Below, piece by piece: positions 34,468-43,700 of a stretch of 64,000 nt of DNA. The stretch comes from Paenibacillus bovis. Its GTDB lineage: Bacteria > Bacillota > Bacilli > Paenibacillales > Paenibacillaceae. Below the pieces are notes generated by a model. It worked only from the letters and a program-made list of their open reading frames with translations. It had not been told where the DNA came from and ran no database searches. The stretch covers positions 4,955,001-5,019,000 of the forward strand of contig NZ_CP013023.1 of the NCBI RefSeq assembly GCF_001421015.2. Reading direction: 5' to 3'. Both the position numbers and the translations under genes were made by a program. Positions within the stretch are counted from its first letter, which is position 1. Every line of letters starts with the position of its first letter.

Positions 34468-36093
34468 TTACACTTGTACCGGATACATTTTTTCGCGCAT
34501 TTCCTGGATTTCTTTGCTTTCCAGGTATTCGTCATAGCTCATCATACGATCGATAATGCCATTTGGCGTAATCTCGATGATGCGGTTGGCGATAGTCTGT
34601 ACGAACTGATGGTCATGGGAAGTGAAGATGATAGTCCCGTCAAAATCAGTCAGACCATTATTCAGTGCTGTAATGGATTCGAGATCCAAGTGGTTGGTAG
34701 GCTCATCCAGCAGCAGAACGTTACCGCCCATCAACATCATGCGGGACAGCATGCAGCGAACTTTCTCGCCCCCGGACAGTACGCTTGCTTTTTTGAGTGC
34801 TTCGTCACCGGAGAACAGCATCCGGCCGAGGAAACCGCGCAGGAAAGATTCATCCGGATCTTTGGAATAACGACGCAGCCAGTCAACCAGCGTCTCGTCT
34901 ACTCCATCAAAGTAAGCGGAGTTATCATTCGGGAAGTACGCCTGGGAAGTAGTTACGCCCCACTGGTACGTTCCTTCATCCGGCTCCACTTCGCCCATGA
35001 GGATCTGGAACAAAGCAGTTTTTACGTTACCGTTTGGTCCCACGAGAGCGATTTTATCGCCTTTGTTGACGGTCAGCGTCAGGTTGTTAATTACTTTTTC
35101 GCCGTCGATCGTTTTGCTCAGACCATCGATCAACAGCAGCTGTTTGCCTGCTTCGCGCTCGCCTTTGAAATTGATAAACGGATATTTACGGTTGGATGGA
35201 CGAATATCATCCAGCGTAATTTTGTCCAGCATTTTCTTACGGGAAGTAGCCTGCTTGGACTTGGATTTATTGGCGCTAAAGCGCTGGATAAAGGCTTGCA
35301 GTTCTTTGACCTTGTCTTCTTTTTTCTTGTTCTGTTCACGGCTCAGTTGGAGTGCCAGCTGGCTGGACTCGTACCAGAAGTCATAGTTACCTACATACAT
35401 CTGGATTTTGCCAAAGTCGATATCGGCGATATGCGTACATACCGTGTTCAGGAAGTGACGGTCGTGACTGACTACGATAACAGTGCCATCGTAGGAAGCC
35501 AGGAAGTTTTCCAGCCAGTGAATAGATTCGATGTCCAAATGGTTGGTAGGCTCATCCAGCAGCAGGATGTTCGGGTGACCGAACAGGGCCTGAGCGAGCA
35601 GGACGCGTACTTTCTCGTTACCGTTCAATTCCTTCATCATTTTATACTGCATTTCGTTGTCGATGCCCAGACCGTTCAGCATCTCGGCAGCTTCGGCTTC
35701 CGCTTCCCAGCCGTTCATTTCTGCAAATTCGGCTTCCAGTTCGCCGGCACGCATGCCGTCTTCATCACTGAAGTTTTCTTTTGCATAAAGAGCATCTTTT
35801 TCTTTCATAATATCGTACAGGCGTTTGTGACCCATAATTACGGTCTCCAGCACCTGGAACTCATCGTATTCGGATTGGTTCTGTTTGAGGATCGCCATAC
35901 GCTCGCCCGGAGTGATATGCACTTCCCCTTCGTTCTGTTCTACTTCACCGGACAGAATTTTGAGGAATGTGGATTTACCGGCACCGTTCGCACCGATCAG
36001 ACCGTAGCAGTTACCTGGCGTGAATTTAATATTTACATCTTCAAAAAGGGCGCGCTTACCGTAACGCAGCGTGACACCTGAAGTACTTATCAT
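34468..36093 (-). CDS. ABC-F family ATP-binding protein, YkpA-like
   Basis: A 541-residue soluble protein with two ATP-binding domains and no membrane segment, very like B. subtilis YkpA. Domain 1 has a good Walker A (GLIGANGAGKST) and LLLDEPTNHLD, but its signature reads LNGNEKVRVL instead of LSGGE. Domain 2 has an intact signature (VLSGGEKVRCML) but a weakened Walker A, GPNGNVKTAL, lacking the last glycine. As I recall them, YkpA proteins share such a degenerate second P-loop, so it is probably not a defect. ABC-F proteins bind the ribosomal E site and modulate translation or protect against antibiotics; the linker here is not long, so a housekeeping role is more likely. Confidence 0.88.
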   Translation of the reverse strand: MISTSGVTLRYGKRALFEDVNIKFTPGNCYGLIGANGAGKSTFLKILSGEVEQNEGEVHITPGERMAILKQNQSEYDEFQVLETVIMGHKRLYDIMKEKDALYAKENFSDEDGMRAGELEAEFAEMNGWEAEAEAAEMLNGLGIDNEMQYKMMKELNGNEKVRVLLAQALFGHPNILLLDEPTNHLDIESIHWLENFLASYDGTVIVVSHDRHFLNTVCTHIADIDFGKIQMYVGNYDFWYESSQLALQLSREQNKKKEDKVKELQAFIQRFSANKSKSKQATSRKKMLDKITLDDIRPSNRKYPFINFKGEREAGKQLLLIDGLSKTIDGEKVINNLTLTVNKGDKIALVGPNGNVKTALFQILMGEVEPDEGTYQWGVTTSQAYFPNDNSAYFDGVDETLVDWLRRYSKDPDESFLRGFLGRMLFSGDEALKKASVLSGGEKVRCMLSRMMLMGGNVLLLDEPTNHLDLESITALNNGLTDFDGTIIFTSHDHQFVQTIANRIIEITPNGIIDRMMSYDEYLESKEIQEMREKMYPVQV

Positions 36094-36278
36094 GTATACA
36101 ACCCATCCTTATCATTAATAAAGTATTGTGTGATGAAACTTATCTTATTTCATGAAAAAAGGCAGTATTCATTTTCATGAAATTACTGTTGGCAATAGTA
36201 TACCACACAAATTTGGGTAATCGAACTATTCCCACTATCTTTTCTTATTTAAAATTTGTGATCCAGCGAATCGGCAAA

Positions 36279-36308
36279 GACAGCCGGTTATCCTGCTAAC
36301 CAGCTGTC
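36279..36308 (-). terminator. Hairpin after the NAPE-PLD-like hydrolase gene
   Basis: GACAGCCGGTTA/TAACCAGCTGTC arms. The T tract on the minus strand is poor, so termination is less certain. Confidence 0.45.
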
Positions 36309-36318
36309 AGATGGGAGA

Positions 36319-37419
36319 TCAGATTACATTTTCTTCGTCTTCGCTGTCTGCTTCTTCATCGGCATTACCATGAACGATCAGCGTCTCGCCATAACCAAGT
36401 ACACGGATACGCTCCGAATCGATTTTCAGGCGCTGGCGCTCGGCTTCCAGGCGATCAAGTGCCTCTTTGGCAGTATCATCAGCTAGCTTGAAAGTTCCGT
36501 AATGCATAGGGATCATCGTCTCGGCACCGACATCGCAAAAGGCGCGCAAAGCTTCCTCGGGCGTCGTATGCTGAGAACTGAGGAACCATTCAGGTTCGTA
36601 TGCACCGATCGGCATCAGCGCCACATGAATCTTGTGACGGCGACCAATCTCGCTGAATCCGGGGAAATAACCACTATCACCGGCAAAATAAATCGTAGGC
36701 GGCAGCGGCTCATGAATGTATCCGTCTGCTTCGCTATCGCCGGTGACGGCTGGAACATCCGGCTTGGGCTCGGTTGGGTCCTGTTCGGTATTCCAGATAT
36801 GATGGGGTTCCTGCGGCAGCACCGGATGATGCACCGGCTCCAGAACATAGCCACCCCAGTGTGACGTATTCGTATCCAGCAATGTACGGCGGCTCCAGTG
36901 CTGGGTCGGTACAAAAGTAATATTCACATCGCCTACTTTGAATGTCTCCCACCAGTGCATTTCATGACAGCGATGAAAGCCTTTGCGAACCATTTTGGCT
37001 TTCAGTCCTGCCGGAACAATAACAGTAGTAGAGCTGCGATACAGCTTGCGAATGGAATTGATATGCATGTGATCATAATGCGAATGGGAAATCAGAATAA
37101 TATCGATCGGCGGCACATCTTCGATCGGAATTCCCGGTTGACCGATCCGACGCTGAAAAGCCAGCCGCTGTGCCCATACCGGATCGGTCACAATATTCAA
37201 CCCTTCATATTGCAGGAAAAAGGTGGAATGCCCAATCCAGGTAATCGAAGCATCTTCCCGATTGGCATGCAAATAATCCATTTCCGGCTCTTTGTGAGGG
37301 ACAACATAAGAACGATCCCTGGTTGCTTTTTTGCGGCGATCTTCGCGCCATTGCTTGAACTGTTTGAGTGTCTTGTCGATACTGACGTTGTCTATATTAT
37401 CGTAACGAATCTTCGGCAT
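36319..37419 (-). CDS. NAPE-PLD-like MBL-fold metallo-hydrolase
   Basis: A 366-residue metallo-beta-lactamase-fold protein. ITWIGHSTFFLQYEGLNIVTDPVW, the metal motif SHSHYDHMH, PTQHWSRRT, the bridging Asp in FAGDSGYF and MPMHYGTFK match the family of N-acyl-phosphatidylethanolamine phospholipase D-like and UlaG-like hydrolases. The C terminus carries an acidic tail. The substrate is probably a phosphodiester or lactone, but not decidable. Monocistronic, with GGGAGG 11 bases upstream of the ATG. Confidence 0.85.
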   Translation of the reverse strand: MPKIRYDNIDNVSIDKTLKQFKQWREDRRKKATRDRSYVVPHKEPEMDYLHANREDASITWIGHSTFFLQYEGLNIVTDPVWAQRLAFQRRIGQPGIPIEDVPPIDIILISHSHYDHMHINSIRKLYRSSTTVIVPAGLKAKMVRKGFHRCHEMHWWETFKVGDVNITFVPTQHWSRRTLLDTNTSHWGGYVLEPVHHPVLPQEPHHIWNTEQDPTEPKPDVPAVTGDSEADGYIHEPLPPTIYFAGDSGYFPGFSEIGRRHKIHVALMPIGAYEPEWFLSSQHTTPEEALRAFCDVGAETMIPMHYGTFKLADDTAKEALDRLEAERQRLKIDSERIRVLGYGETLIVHGNADEEADSEDEENVI

Positions 37420-37604
37420 AGGATTGTATTCCTCCCTGATAAGTCTTGACGATTGGATAGATCTGCGGGATTCTGCTGCATATTGGCAGATAGTCCCAAC
37501 GTATAGCGTATATATTTCGGTCGTCTGTTTTACCTGCTGGTATTTGAAAGATTATTACCCGGTTTACATATCCACGTATCAACGTTGGATATAATATCCT
37601 ATTC

Positions 37605-37648
37605 AAAAAAAGCCCTGTAATCCCGACGATCGGGTTACAGGGCTTTTT
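37605..37648 (-). terminator. Strong terminator of the leftward NEAT/ABC operon
   Basis: A long stem, AAAAAGCCCTGTAA plus CCCGA paired with TCGGG plus TTACAGGGCTTTTT around CGA, followed by T residues on the minus strand. It lies 30 bp past the ATPase stop codon. Confidence 0.9.
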
Positions 37649-37677
37649 CGTCGAATAGACTCGGATCGATCAAGCTG

Positions 37678-38475
37678 CTATCCAGCTTCTATGGGTGTCT
37701 GCTGACGTACACTGACAGGAATCACATACAATCCCGCTTCTTCATCCTGCCGGACGGCTACATGCACATCATAGACAGAACGGATTAGCTCGGCGGTCAC
37801 AATCTGTTTTGGCTCTCCGCTCATCACAATCCGGCCTTCTTTCATGGCTATCAGATGATGACTGTACCGAATCGCCTGATTGATATCATGCAGCACCATC
37901 ACAATCGTCAGTCCATGCTCACGATTCAGCCGCTCAATCAGCTCCATAATCTCCAGCTGATAGTACATATCCAGATACGTCGTCGGCTCGTCGAGAAACA
38001 GTACCGGTGTACGCTGTGCCAGCGCCATAGCTATCCATACCCGCTGCTGTTCACCGCCAGACAACTGATCCAGTGTACGATAGCGCCGCTCTTCCAGATT
38101 AGTACACTTCAGCGCCCACTCTACCGCCTGATCATCTTCTTCCCGGCGGCTGGACAGCAGCGTCTTGTACGGCAAGCGGCCAAAACGAACCAATTGTTCC
38201 ACGGTCAGATCAGCCGGTGCTTCATTTTGCTGATGTACTACAGCCAGCTTGCGTGCAAGTTCACGGGGACGGTACTGACGGATGTCTTGGCCATCCAGAA
38301 TAATCTGTCCCTGCCGAGGGACTGCATTACTGGACATGACATTCAGCAGAGTCGACTTGCCGCAGCCATTGGGACCGATAATCGTCGTAATCCTGCCGGG
38401 CTGAATCTCCGCGTTCACCTGATGCAGACGATCGACTTTGCGATCATAGGAAAAGGTGATTTCTTTAATGTCCAT
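37678..38475 (-). CDS. Haem/siderophore ABC transporter ATPase (leftward arm)
   Basis: A 265-residue FecE/FhuC-type ATPase. Walker A is GPNGCGKST, the signature [17 protein letters not shown], and Walker B VLFLDEPTTYLD, with the switch His in VLHDINQA. ATG at 38475 has AAGGAG 11 bases upstream; GTG at 38487 is in frame but lies directly on that site. It overlaps the permease gene and is the last gene of the arm. It should drive uptake through the permease at 38465-39532. Confidence 0.9.
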   Translation of the reverse strand: MDIKEITFSYDRKVDRLHQVNAEIQPGRITTIIGPNGCGKSTLLNVMSSNAVPRQGQIILDGQDIRQYRPRELARKLAVVHQQNEAPADLTVEQLVRFGRLPYKTLLSSRREEDDQAVEWALKCTNLEERRYRTLDQLSGGEQQRVWIAMALAQRTPVLFLDEPTTYLDMYYQLEIMELIERLNREHGLTIVMVLHDINQAIRYSHHLIAMKEGRIVMSGEPKQIVTAELIRSVYDVHVAVRQDEEAGLYVIPVSVRQQTPIEAG

Positions 38476-39532
38476 GGATACGATCACTCCTTCGGATCAG
38501 GAAAATCAAGAAAGGGCCCCCGATAATAGCCATAATAATAGAAGCGGGAATTTCCTGCGGAGCGAGCAGCGTACGTCCCAGTGTATCGGCTACCAGCAGC
38601 AGCAGTCCTCCGGACAATGCACAAAATGGAATCAGCCAGCGATGATCCGAACCGACCAGCTGACGTGCAATATGCGGAATCAGCAGACCGATAAATACGA
38701 TCACACCGGCAATCGCTGTCGCACTGGAAGCAAGTATAACTGCGATAACCGAGATTATCAGCCTCGCCCGTGTGACATGAAGACCCAGATTACGGGCAGT
38801 TTTCTCTTGCAAGGACAAATAATTGCACCAGGTGCCAACGAGCAGCGCCAGTATGAGTCCAATCCCGCCATACCAGAGTATCACCTCGACATCGACCCAC
38901 TTTTTCATCGACAGGGTCGATGTGGTGACCTGGTTGATGCTGGTCACCGCATAGCTGCCGCGGTAATTGAACGATTGCCCGAGTCCTGAGAAAATCGCGT
39001 TCACGGCTACACCGATCAGGATGAGCCGTACCGGATTAAGTCCGGATTTCCAGGAGAACCCGTACACCATCGCCCACGCGAGCGCGCCGCCGAGAAAAGA
39101 AAAGGCTGGCATCCAGAAATAAAGTGCCGGAAATACAGTAACAGCTATCAGCGAAATAAGTGCAGCACCCGAAGAAATGCCGATCACCCCCGAATCCGCC
39201 AACGGATTCTTCATCACCGCCTGCAATAGCACACCGGCTACAGCGAGTGCTGCTCCTGCTATCAATGCCACGATAATGCGCGGCAAGCGTAGATCACGCA
39301 CTACATTTACCTGTGCATCGGTGCCGGACCAGAGTCCCTGAATCAGCTGCACTGCGCCTACTTTGAGACTGCCGGTCATCGCCGAGAACAGCACCACGCC
39401 GATTAGCAGCAGACCGATAGCGACAAAGCTACACAACCGTCTATGGTGCTGGCGGGGATAATCTGCTACAGGATGCTGCCCGGCAACATCTGCTGCAGCA
39501 GACAATGACGGCTTGGGAATATTGGATATCAT
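38465..39532 (-). CDS. Haem/siderophore ABC transporter permease (leftward arm)
   Basis: A 355-residue FecCD-family permease with nine to ten helices. Landmarks are LRLPRIIVALIAGAALAVAGVLLQAVMKNPLADSGVIGISSGAAL and the C-terminal FIGLLIPHIARQLVGSDHR with the coupling-helix GQ/LAPQEIP region. AAAGGAG precedes the ATG. It lies 22 bp downstream of the binding-protein gene. Confidence 0.9.
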   Translation of the reverse strand: MISNIPKPSLSAAADVAGQHPVADYPRQHHRRLCSFVAIGLLLIGVVLFSAMTGSLKVGAVQLIQGLWSGTDAQVNVVRDLRLPRIIVALIAGAALAVAGVLLQAVMKNPLADSGVIGISSGAALISLIAVTVFPALYFWMPAFSFLGGALAWAMVYGFSWKSGLNPVRLILIGVAVNAIFSGLGQSFNYRGSYAVTSINQVTTSTLSMKKWVDVEVILWYGGIGLILALLVGTWCNYLSLQEKTARNLGLHVTRARLIISVIAVILASSATAIAGVIVFIGLLIPHIARQLVGSDHRWLIPFCALSGGLLLLVADTLGRTLLAPQEIPASIIMAIIGGPFLIFLIRRSDRIHGH

Positions 39533-39554
39533 GACTTGCTCCTTTCCATGATGA

Positions 39555-40532
39555 TCAGATTGCCGGATAAAGCATTTTTACCAGCTCATCCAGTGCAGCA
39601 TCGGCATTCAGACTAGCTGTTGTGCCAAACAGCGGCTCCGGCAGATCATATACATGTCCTTTTTGCACCGCGTTAAAATGCTTCCAAATATCATTTGTTT
39701 TGAATTCTTCATCAAACATTTTTACTACTTCTTCCGGCATACCATGAGCAGCCCGCAAAATAATATCCGGATTGGACTGCTGCAAATACTCGGTATTGGA
39801 TGCCAGATATTCTACACTCTCTCCCTGCACCACATTGGTACCTCCGGCAATACGAACCAGATCCCCGATATATGAATTCTCGGTAGCTACCAGATAGCTG
39901 CCTGGTACACCTAGCAGAATCAGTACTTTGGGGGAAGACTTGCCTTTTACCTGCTGCTGGATGTGTTTTACTTTATCCTGCAGCTTAGTGATAACCTGAT
40001 CGGCTTGCTTGGTGCGGTCAAAACGTTCGCCCAGCTTGCGGATTTCCTTTTCCATATTGCCGAGACTTTCCAGATTCAGAAATTCGGCATTGACGCTCAT
40101 ATCCTTGAACTTCGGTTCCAGATCATACTTGAGCGTAGTGACCGATAAAATGTCGGTTGGCTGCAAAGACAGTACTTTTTCCATATCCGGGCTCATCGGA
40201 TTACCAACGTCCGGTACACTGGCATAACGATCTGGCAGGCTTTTGCTGCTGGTCGGTTTGCCAACCAGATCCAGTTCCAGCGCATTCGCAATCTCGGTAA
40301 TAGCGACTGTAGTCGCAACGATACGTGCCGGATCTTGGGCATCTGCATTCGCCTGCGGCGCTGCAGATGTGGTCATGGTACCTGCCGACGAAGAACAGCC
40401 GGACAATATGAATATGAATACAAGCAGCAAGATGACTGGACGAGATGATTTCCATGATATGTGTCTGTAGCTGCCTGGTATGCGTCCAGGGCTACCTGCT
40501 GTACGGGAACGCTGCTGTTTGGGTAAATGCAC
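39555..40532 (-). CDS. Haem/siderophore-binding lipoprotein (leftward arm)
   Basis: A 325-residue class III periplasmic-binding-type lipoprotein. An unusually long basic N terminus (about 30 residues) precedes the signal helix; the lipobox is ILSGCSS. The fold markers RIVATTVAITEIANAL and DVGNPMSPDMEKVLSLQPTDIL are typical of FecB/IsdE-type proteins. GTG at 40532 has GGAGGG at nine bases. Because NEAT proteins are encoded just upstream and Fur boxes lie ahead, haem is the most likely ligand, although a siderophore is possible. Confidence 0.85.
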   Translation of the reverse strand: MHLPKQQRSRTAGSPGRIPGSYRHISWKSSRPVILLLVFIFILSGCSSSAGTMTTSAAPQANADAQDPARIVATTVAITEIANALELDLVGKPTSSKSLPDRYASVPDVGNPMSPDMEKVLSLQPTDILSVTTLKYDLEPKFKDMSVNAEFLNLESLGNMEKEIRKLGERFDRTKQADQVITKLQDKVKHIQQQVKGKSSPKVLILLGVPGSYLVATENSYIGDLVRIAGGTNVVQGESVEYLASNTEYLQQSNPDIILRAAHGMPEEVVKMFDEEFKTNDIWKHFNAVQKGHVYDLPEPLFGTTASLNADAALDELVKMLYPAI

Positions 40533-40573
40533 GTCGTTTTTCCCTCCATGATTTAACTATTTGCCAAAATGCC

Positions 40574-40609
40574 TGCAAGTCCTGGCACCGGGATGTACCA
40601 AGACTTGCA
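40574..40609. other. Intercistronic hairpin 1 between the NEAT giant and the binding protein
   Basis: TGCAAGTC (40574-40581) pairs with GACTTGCA (40602-40609). It has no T tract, so it looks like an mRNA stability or processing element rather than a terminator. Confidence 0.5.
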
Positions 40610-40664
40610 AGCGAGCTTCTATAATGCCTGATAGCTCCCGTATGATGTTGATCGATGATCCTTT

Positions 40665-40714
40665 TGCCAATATGCACGGCTGTTCTAAAGCAGAGTCAGT
40701 TGTGCATATTGGCA
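40665..40714. other. Intercistronic hairpin 2 directly after the NEAT giant
   Basis: Perfect 13-bp arms TGCCAATATGCAC (40665-40677) and GTGCATATTGGCA (40702-40714), just past the stop codon. No T tract follows on the minus strand. It probably caps the 3' end of the NEAT part or partly attenuates transcription into the ABC genes. Confidence 0.6.
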
Positions 40715-40722
40715 GTGTAGTT

Positions 40723-43700
40723 CTATTCTTTTTTGGCCTTTTTGGTGGATTCATCGAATTTTAGCTGTACGTTATACCAGTGGTCATACGGTACGCCGCC
40801 AATGATCAGGCCAGGTACAACGACATGGGTATAGGCATTGATTTTGCCGGACAGGTTATCGACCTTAAAGCGTACAACGCTTCCTTTATCTGTTGAAGAG
40901 ACCTTCTGTACGTTCTGGAGTACCCCATCCTGCTGCACCTGAAGAACGGGCATCCAGCTGCTATTATTCAGTGTCAGCTCGGCGTACATCTGGCCGTTTT
41001 CCTCTACCAATGTAGCTGTAGGCTTGATATAGTCGTTCATCACGGATAGCTCATTGCTTTTGTCCTTGTATACTTTTACGCCAATGCTGTATTGCTGCGC
41101 TGCTACCTGTGCGGTCGGCGTTTGGGTAGCTGTGCTATTGGCTTTATTCGTGTTATCCGCACTATTTGCGTTATTGTCCGAATGATTGCTGCCGGTTGTT
41201 ATTTCTCCAACCGGAACTGCTCCGGCGGTAGCGGACGGGCTGGTTGGTGCGACTGTCGGTACTGATTGCTTGCTGTCACTTGCAGATTGCAGGGTAGAAC
41301 GGTCAAAAAGCAGCTGACCACCCATTTTCTCATTATGGATATAACGGGAAGGCAGATGGGCTTGAGCGAAAATACTGAGTTTGCTGTCCAGATTCGGTAC
41401 TTCAAATGTTATGGTGCGGGATTTGCCATCCTGTGATTGGGCAACGATCTGCGGTGCCGTATATTTGCCTGCATGATCGGTCATAAACACAGGTACTGCT
41501 TCGTTGTCCATAATATGCACGGTGGCATATACTTTGCCGTTTTTGGCGGTCAATCGGGCGGTTCGATCCAGATACGGTGTCAGGACAGAATCCGTATCGG
41601 TACCATTTTTTAAAATACGGTAGGTGGCGGTGTAATCACCGTCGGCAATATTGTTATTGCCTTTATCGCTGCTTGCATTTGTTGCTTTGCTGTCTGCAGT
41701 CACAGCGCTTGTATCAAATTTGAATTCAAAATCGTATACCGTATCATTGCTGCTGTCTGCTGATGTGCTGGCGATGCTGACACCGCCGTTCGTTACGAGC
41801 TGGGCCGGTACATTTTTGGTGTAATCGGACACGCTAAATTTGACGGTTTTGGTATTTTTGGCTTCGTCGCTGCTGATGACTTCGGCATCTTTGTAGCCAT
41901 CACTACTGCTTACACGCAGTGTTTTGATCCTATTGCCGTTGCTCAGTGTCAGTGTGACATAGCGGCTGTCATTCTCCACAGTCAGCTGAACGGGTTGATC
42001 GCTTGGCATAAAGCGTTCCAGCGGAGTGGATGTACCGGAAGCGATACCCGGCATCACGATGCTGAATGGCAGCTTGTACGTGCCGGCTGCCAGCTTGGCA
42101 AAGTCCAGTGGAACGGCAGTTGTTGTCGTGGATAATATTGGTGCCTCATACGAAGTGAGCGAGCCTACCTGTAGATCTACATCATACGTATGATCGTAAT
42201 CCATACCACCGATCACCAGATCGGGAACGATAACATGGGTGTTTACTTTTACTTTGCGCGGCAGATCCGCCACTGTGAACTGTACGATACGGGTATCACC
42301 GGAAGTGGAAATGACTTCTGCTTCCTGTCCGCCTACTTTGAACGTTTTGATCCAGCTGCTGTTTTTGAGCAGTACCTGTACCACATATTTGCCGCCTTTT
42401 TTGATAACGGTTGCCGGTTTGCCCAGATAGCCATCCATAACGGATGTGTCCTTGGTTCCGTATTTGTAGGCAGTCAAGGAAGCACTGTAGGTTCCGTCAG
42501 CCATACCGTCTGGTGTGGTAGGCTGCTGAGGTGTCGGAACTTCCGGTACAGGATTCTCCGGCGTCGGAACCTCCGGAGTGGTCGTATCCGGCAGTAACCC
42601 CGAAGTATCAAATTGCAGTTGGACCGTATACCAGTTGTTATAATTTAGAGCCGGTATTACTACATGGGTATAGGCTTCCACTTTTTGTACCGGATTTTCC
42701 AGCGCGAACTCAACAACGCGCGTATCATTGCCTGTCGACACCGTTGGTGCTTCTTGAAGCTTGCCTGCCACCTTGGTTTGGAAAGAAGGAATCCAGGAAC
42801 TGTTTTTCAGTGTCAGGCGAATTTTATACTTGCCGGCATCGGCAATCAATTGTGCCGGCTTGGCTGTATAACCATCCATAACAGAAGTTTCATTCGTACC
42901 ATTTTTGTACACGTTAAAATTCACATCATATTGTCCGTCTGCAATCGTGCCTGTACTTGGCGCCGTTGTTACCGGGCTCAAGCTGGAAGCATCGAATTTC
43001 AGACGAATCGCGTAATCCGCTTCGTATGTCGGTGTTGCTTTGACATGTACCTGCGCTTTGAGAATATCGTCCAGATTGGCTACCTGGAATCGAATCTGAC
43101 GTGTATTATTGGCGGCATCCTGACTAATCGTTGTCGATTCGACGAGCTTGCCATCCACCTCGGTTTTCAGGCTGGTTACGATACTGCTGCTTTTCACGGT
43201 AAAAGATACATCATACCGGCCGTCTTTGGCTGTAAATGTAGCAGGTGCGGTAAAGTAATTGGCCATCGAAGAAGGCTGGTCTTTGGTGGCATGCAGAACA
43301 CTATAATTCAGCGTGTAATCGCCATTTTTGTAGAGCGGCGCCTGTACGCCACTGCCAAACTTGAACTGTACATAGTACCAGTTGTCGTACCCGATGCCGG
43401 GAATAACGATATGTGTATAGGCATCTACTTTTTGTGATACGTCATCAATCGGGAATTGAACAACACGCATATTTTGGGAATGATCTTCCGAAAGGGTGTC
43501 TACTTCGGTATAAGTCCCATTTTGTCTGGTTTGCAGGGACGTGATCAGATTGCTGCTATTGACGGTCAGGCGGATATACTGTTGATCGCCTTTGGTTACC
43601 AGCTGGGCCGGCTTATTCATATAACCATCCATGATGGAGGTTTCTTCGGTCCCATTTTTGAGTACGGTATAGTTAATATCTGATACGGTTTCTTCGATCA

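Noticed and set aside
34342..36081. A 579-codon plus-strand open frame opposite the ABC-F gene
   Set aside because: It is an antisense shadow: the opposite strand encodes a full ABC-F protein with clear motifs, and this frame has no ribosome binding site or recognisable domain.
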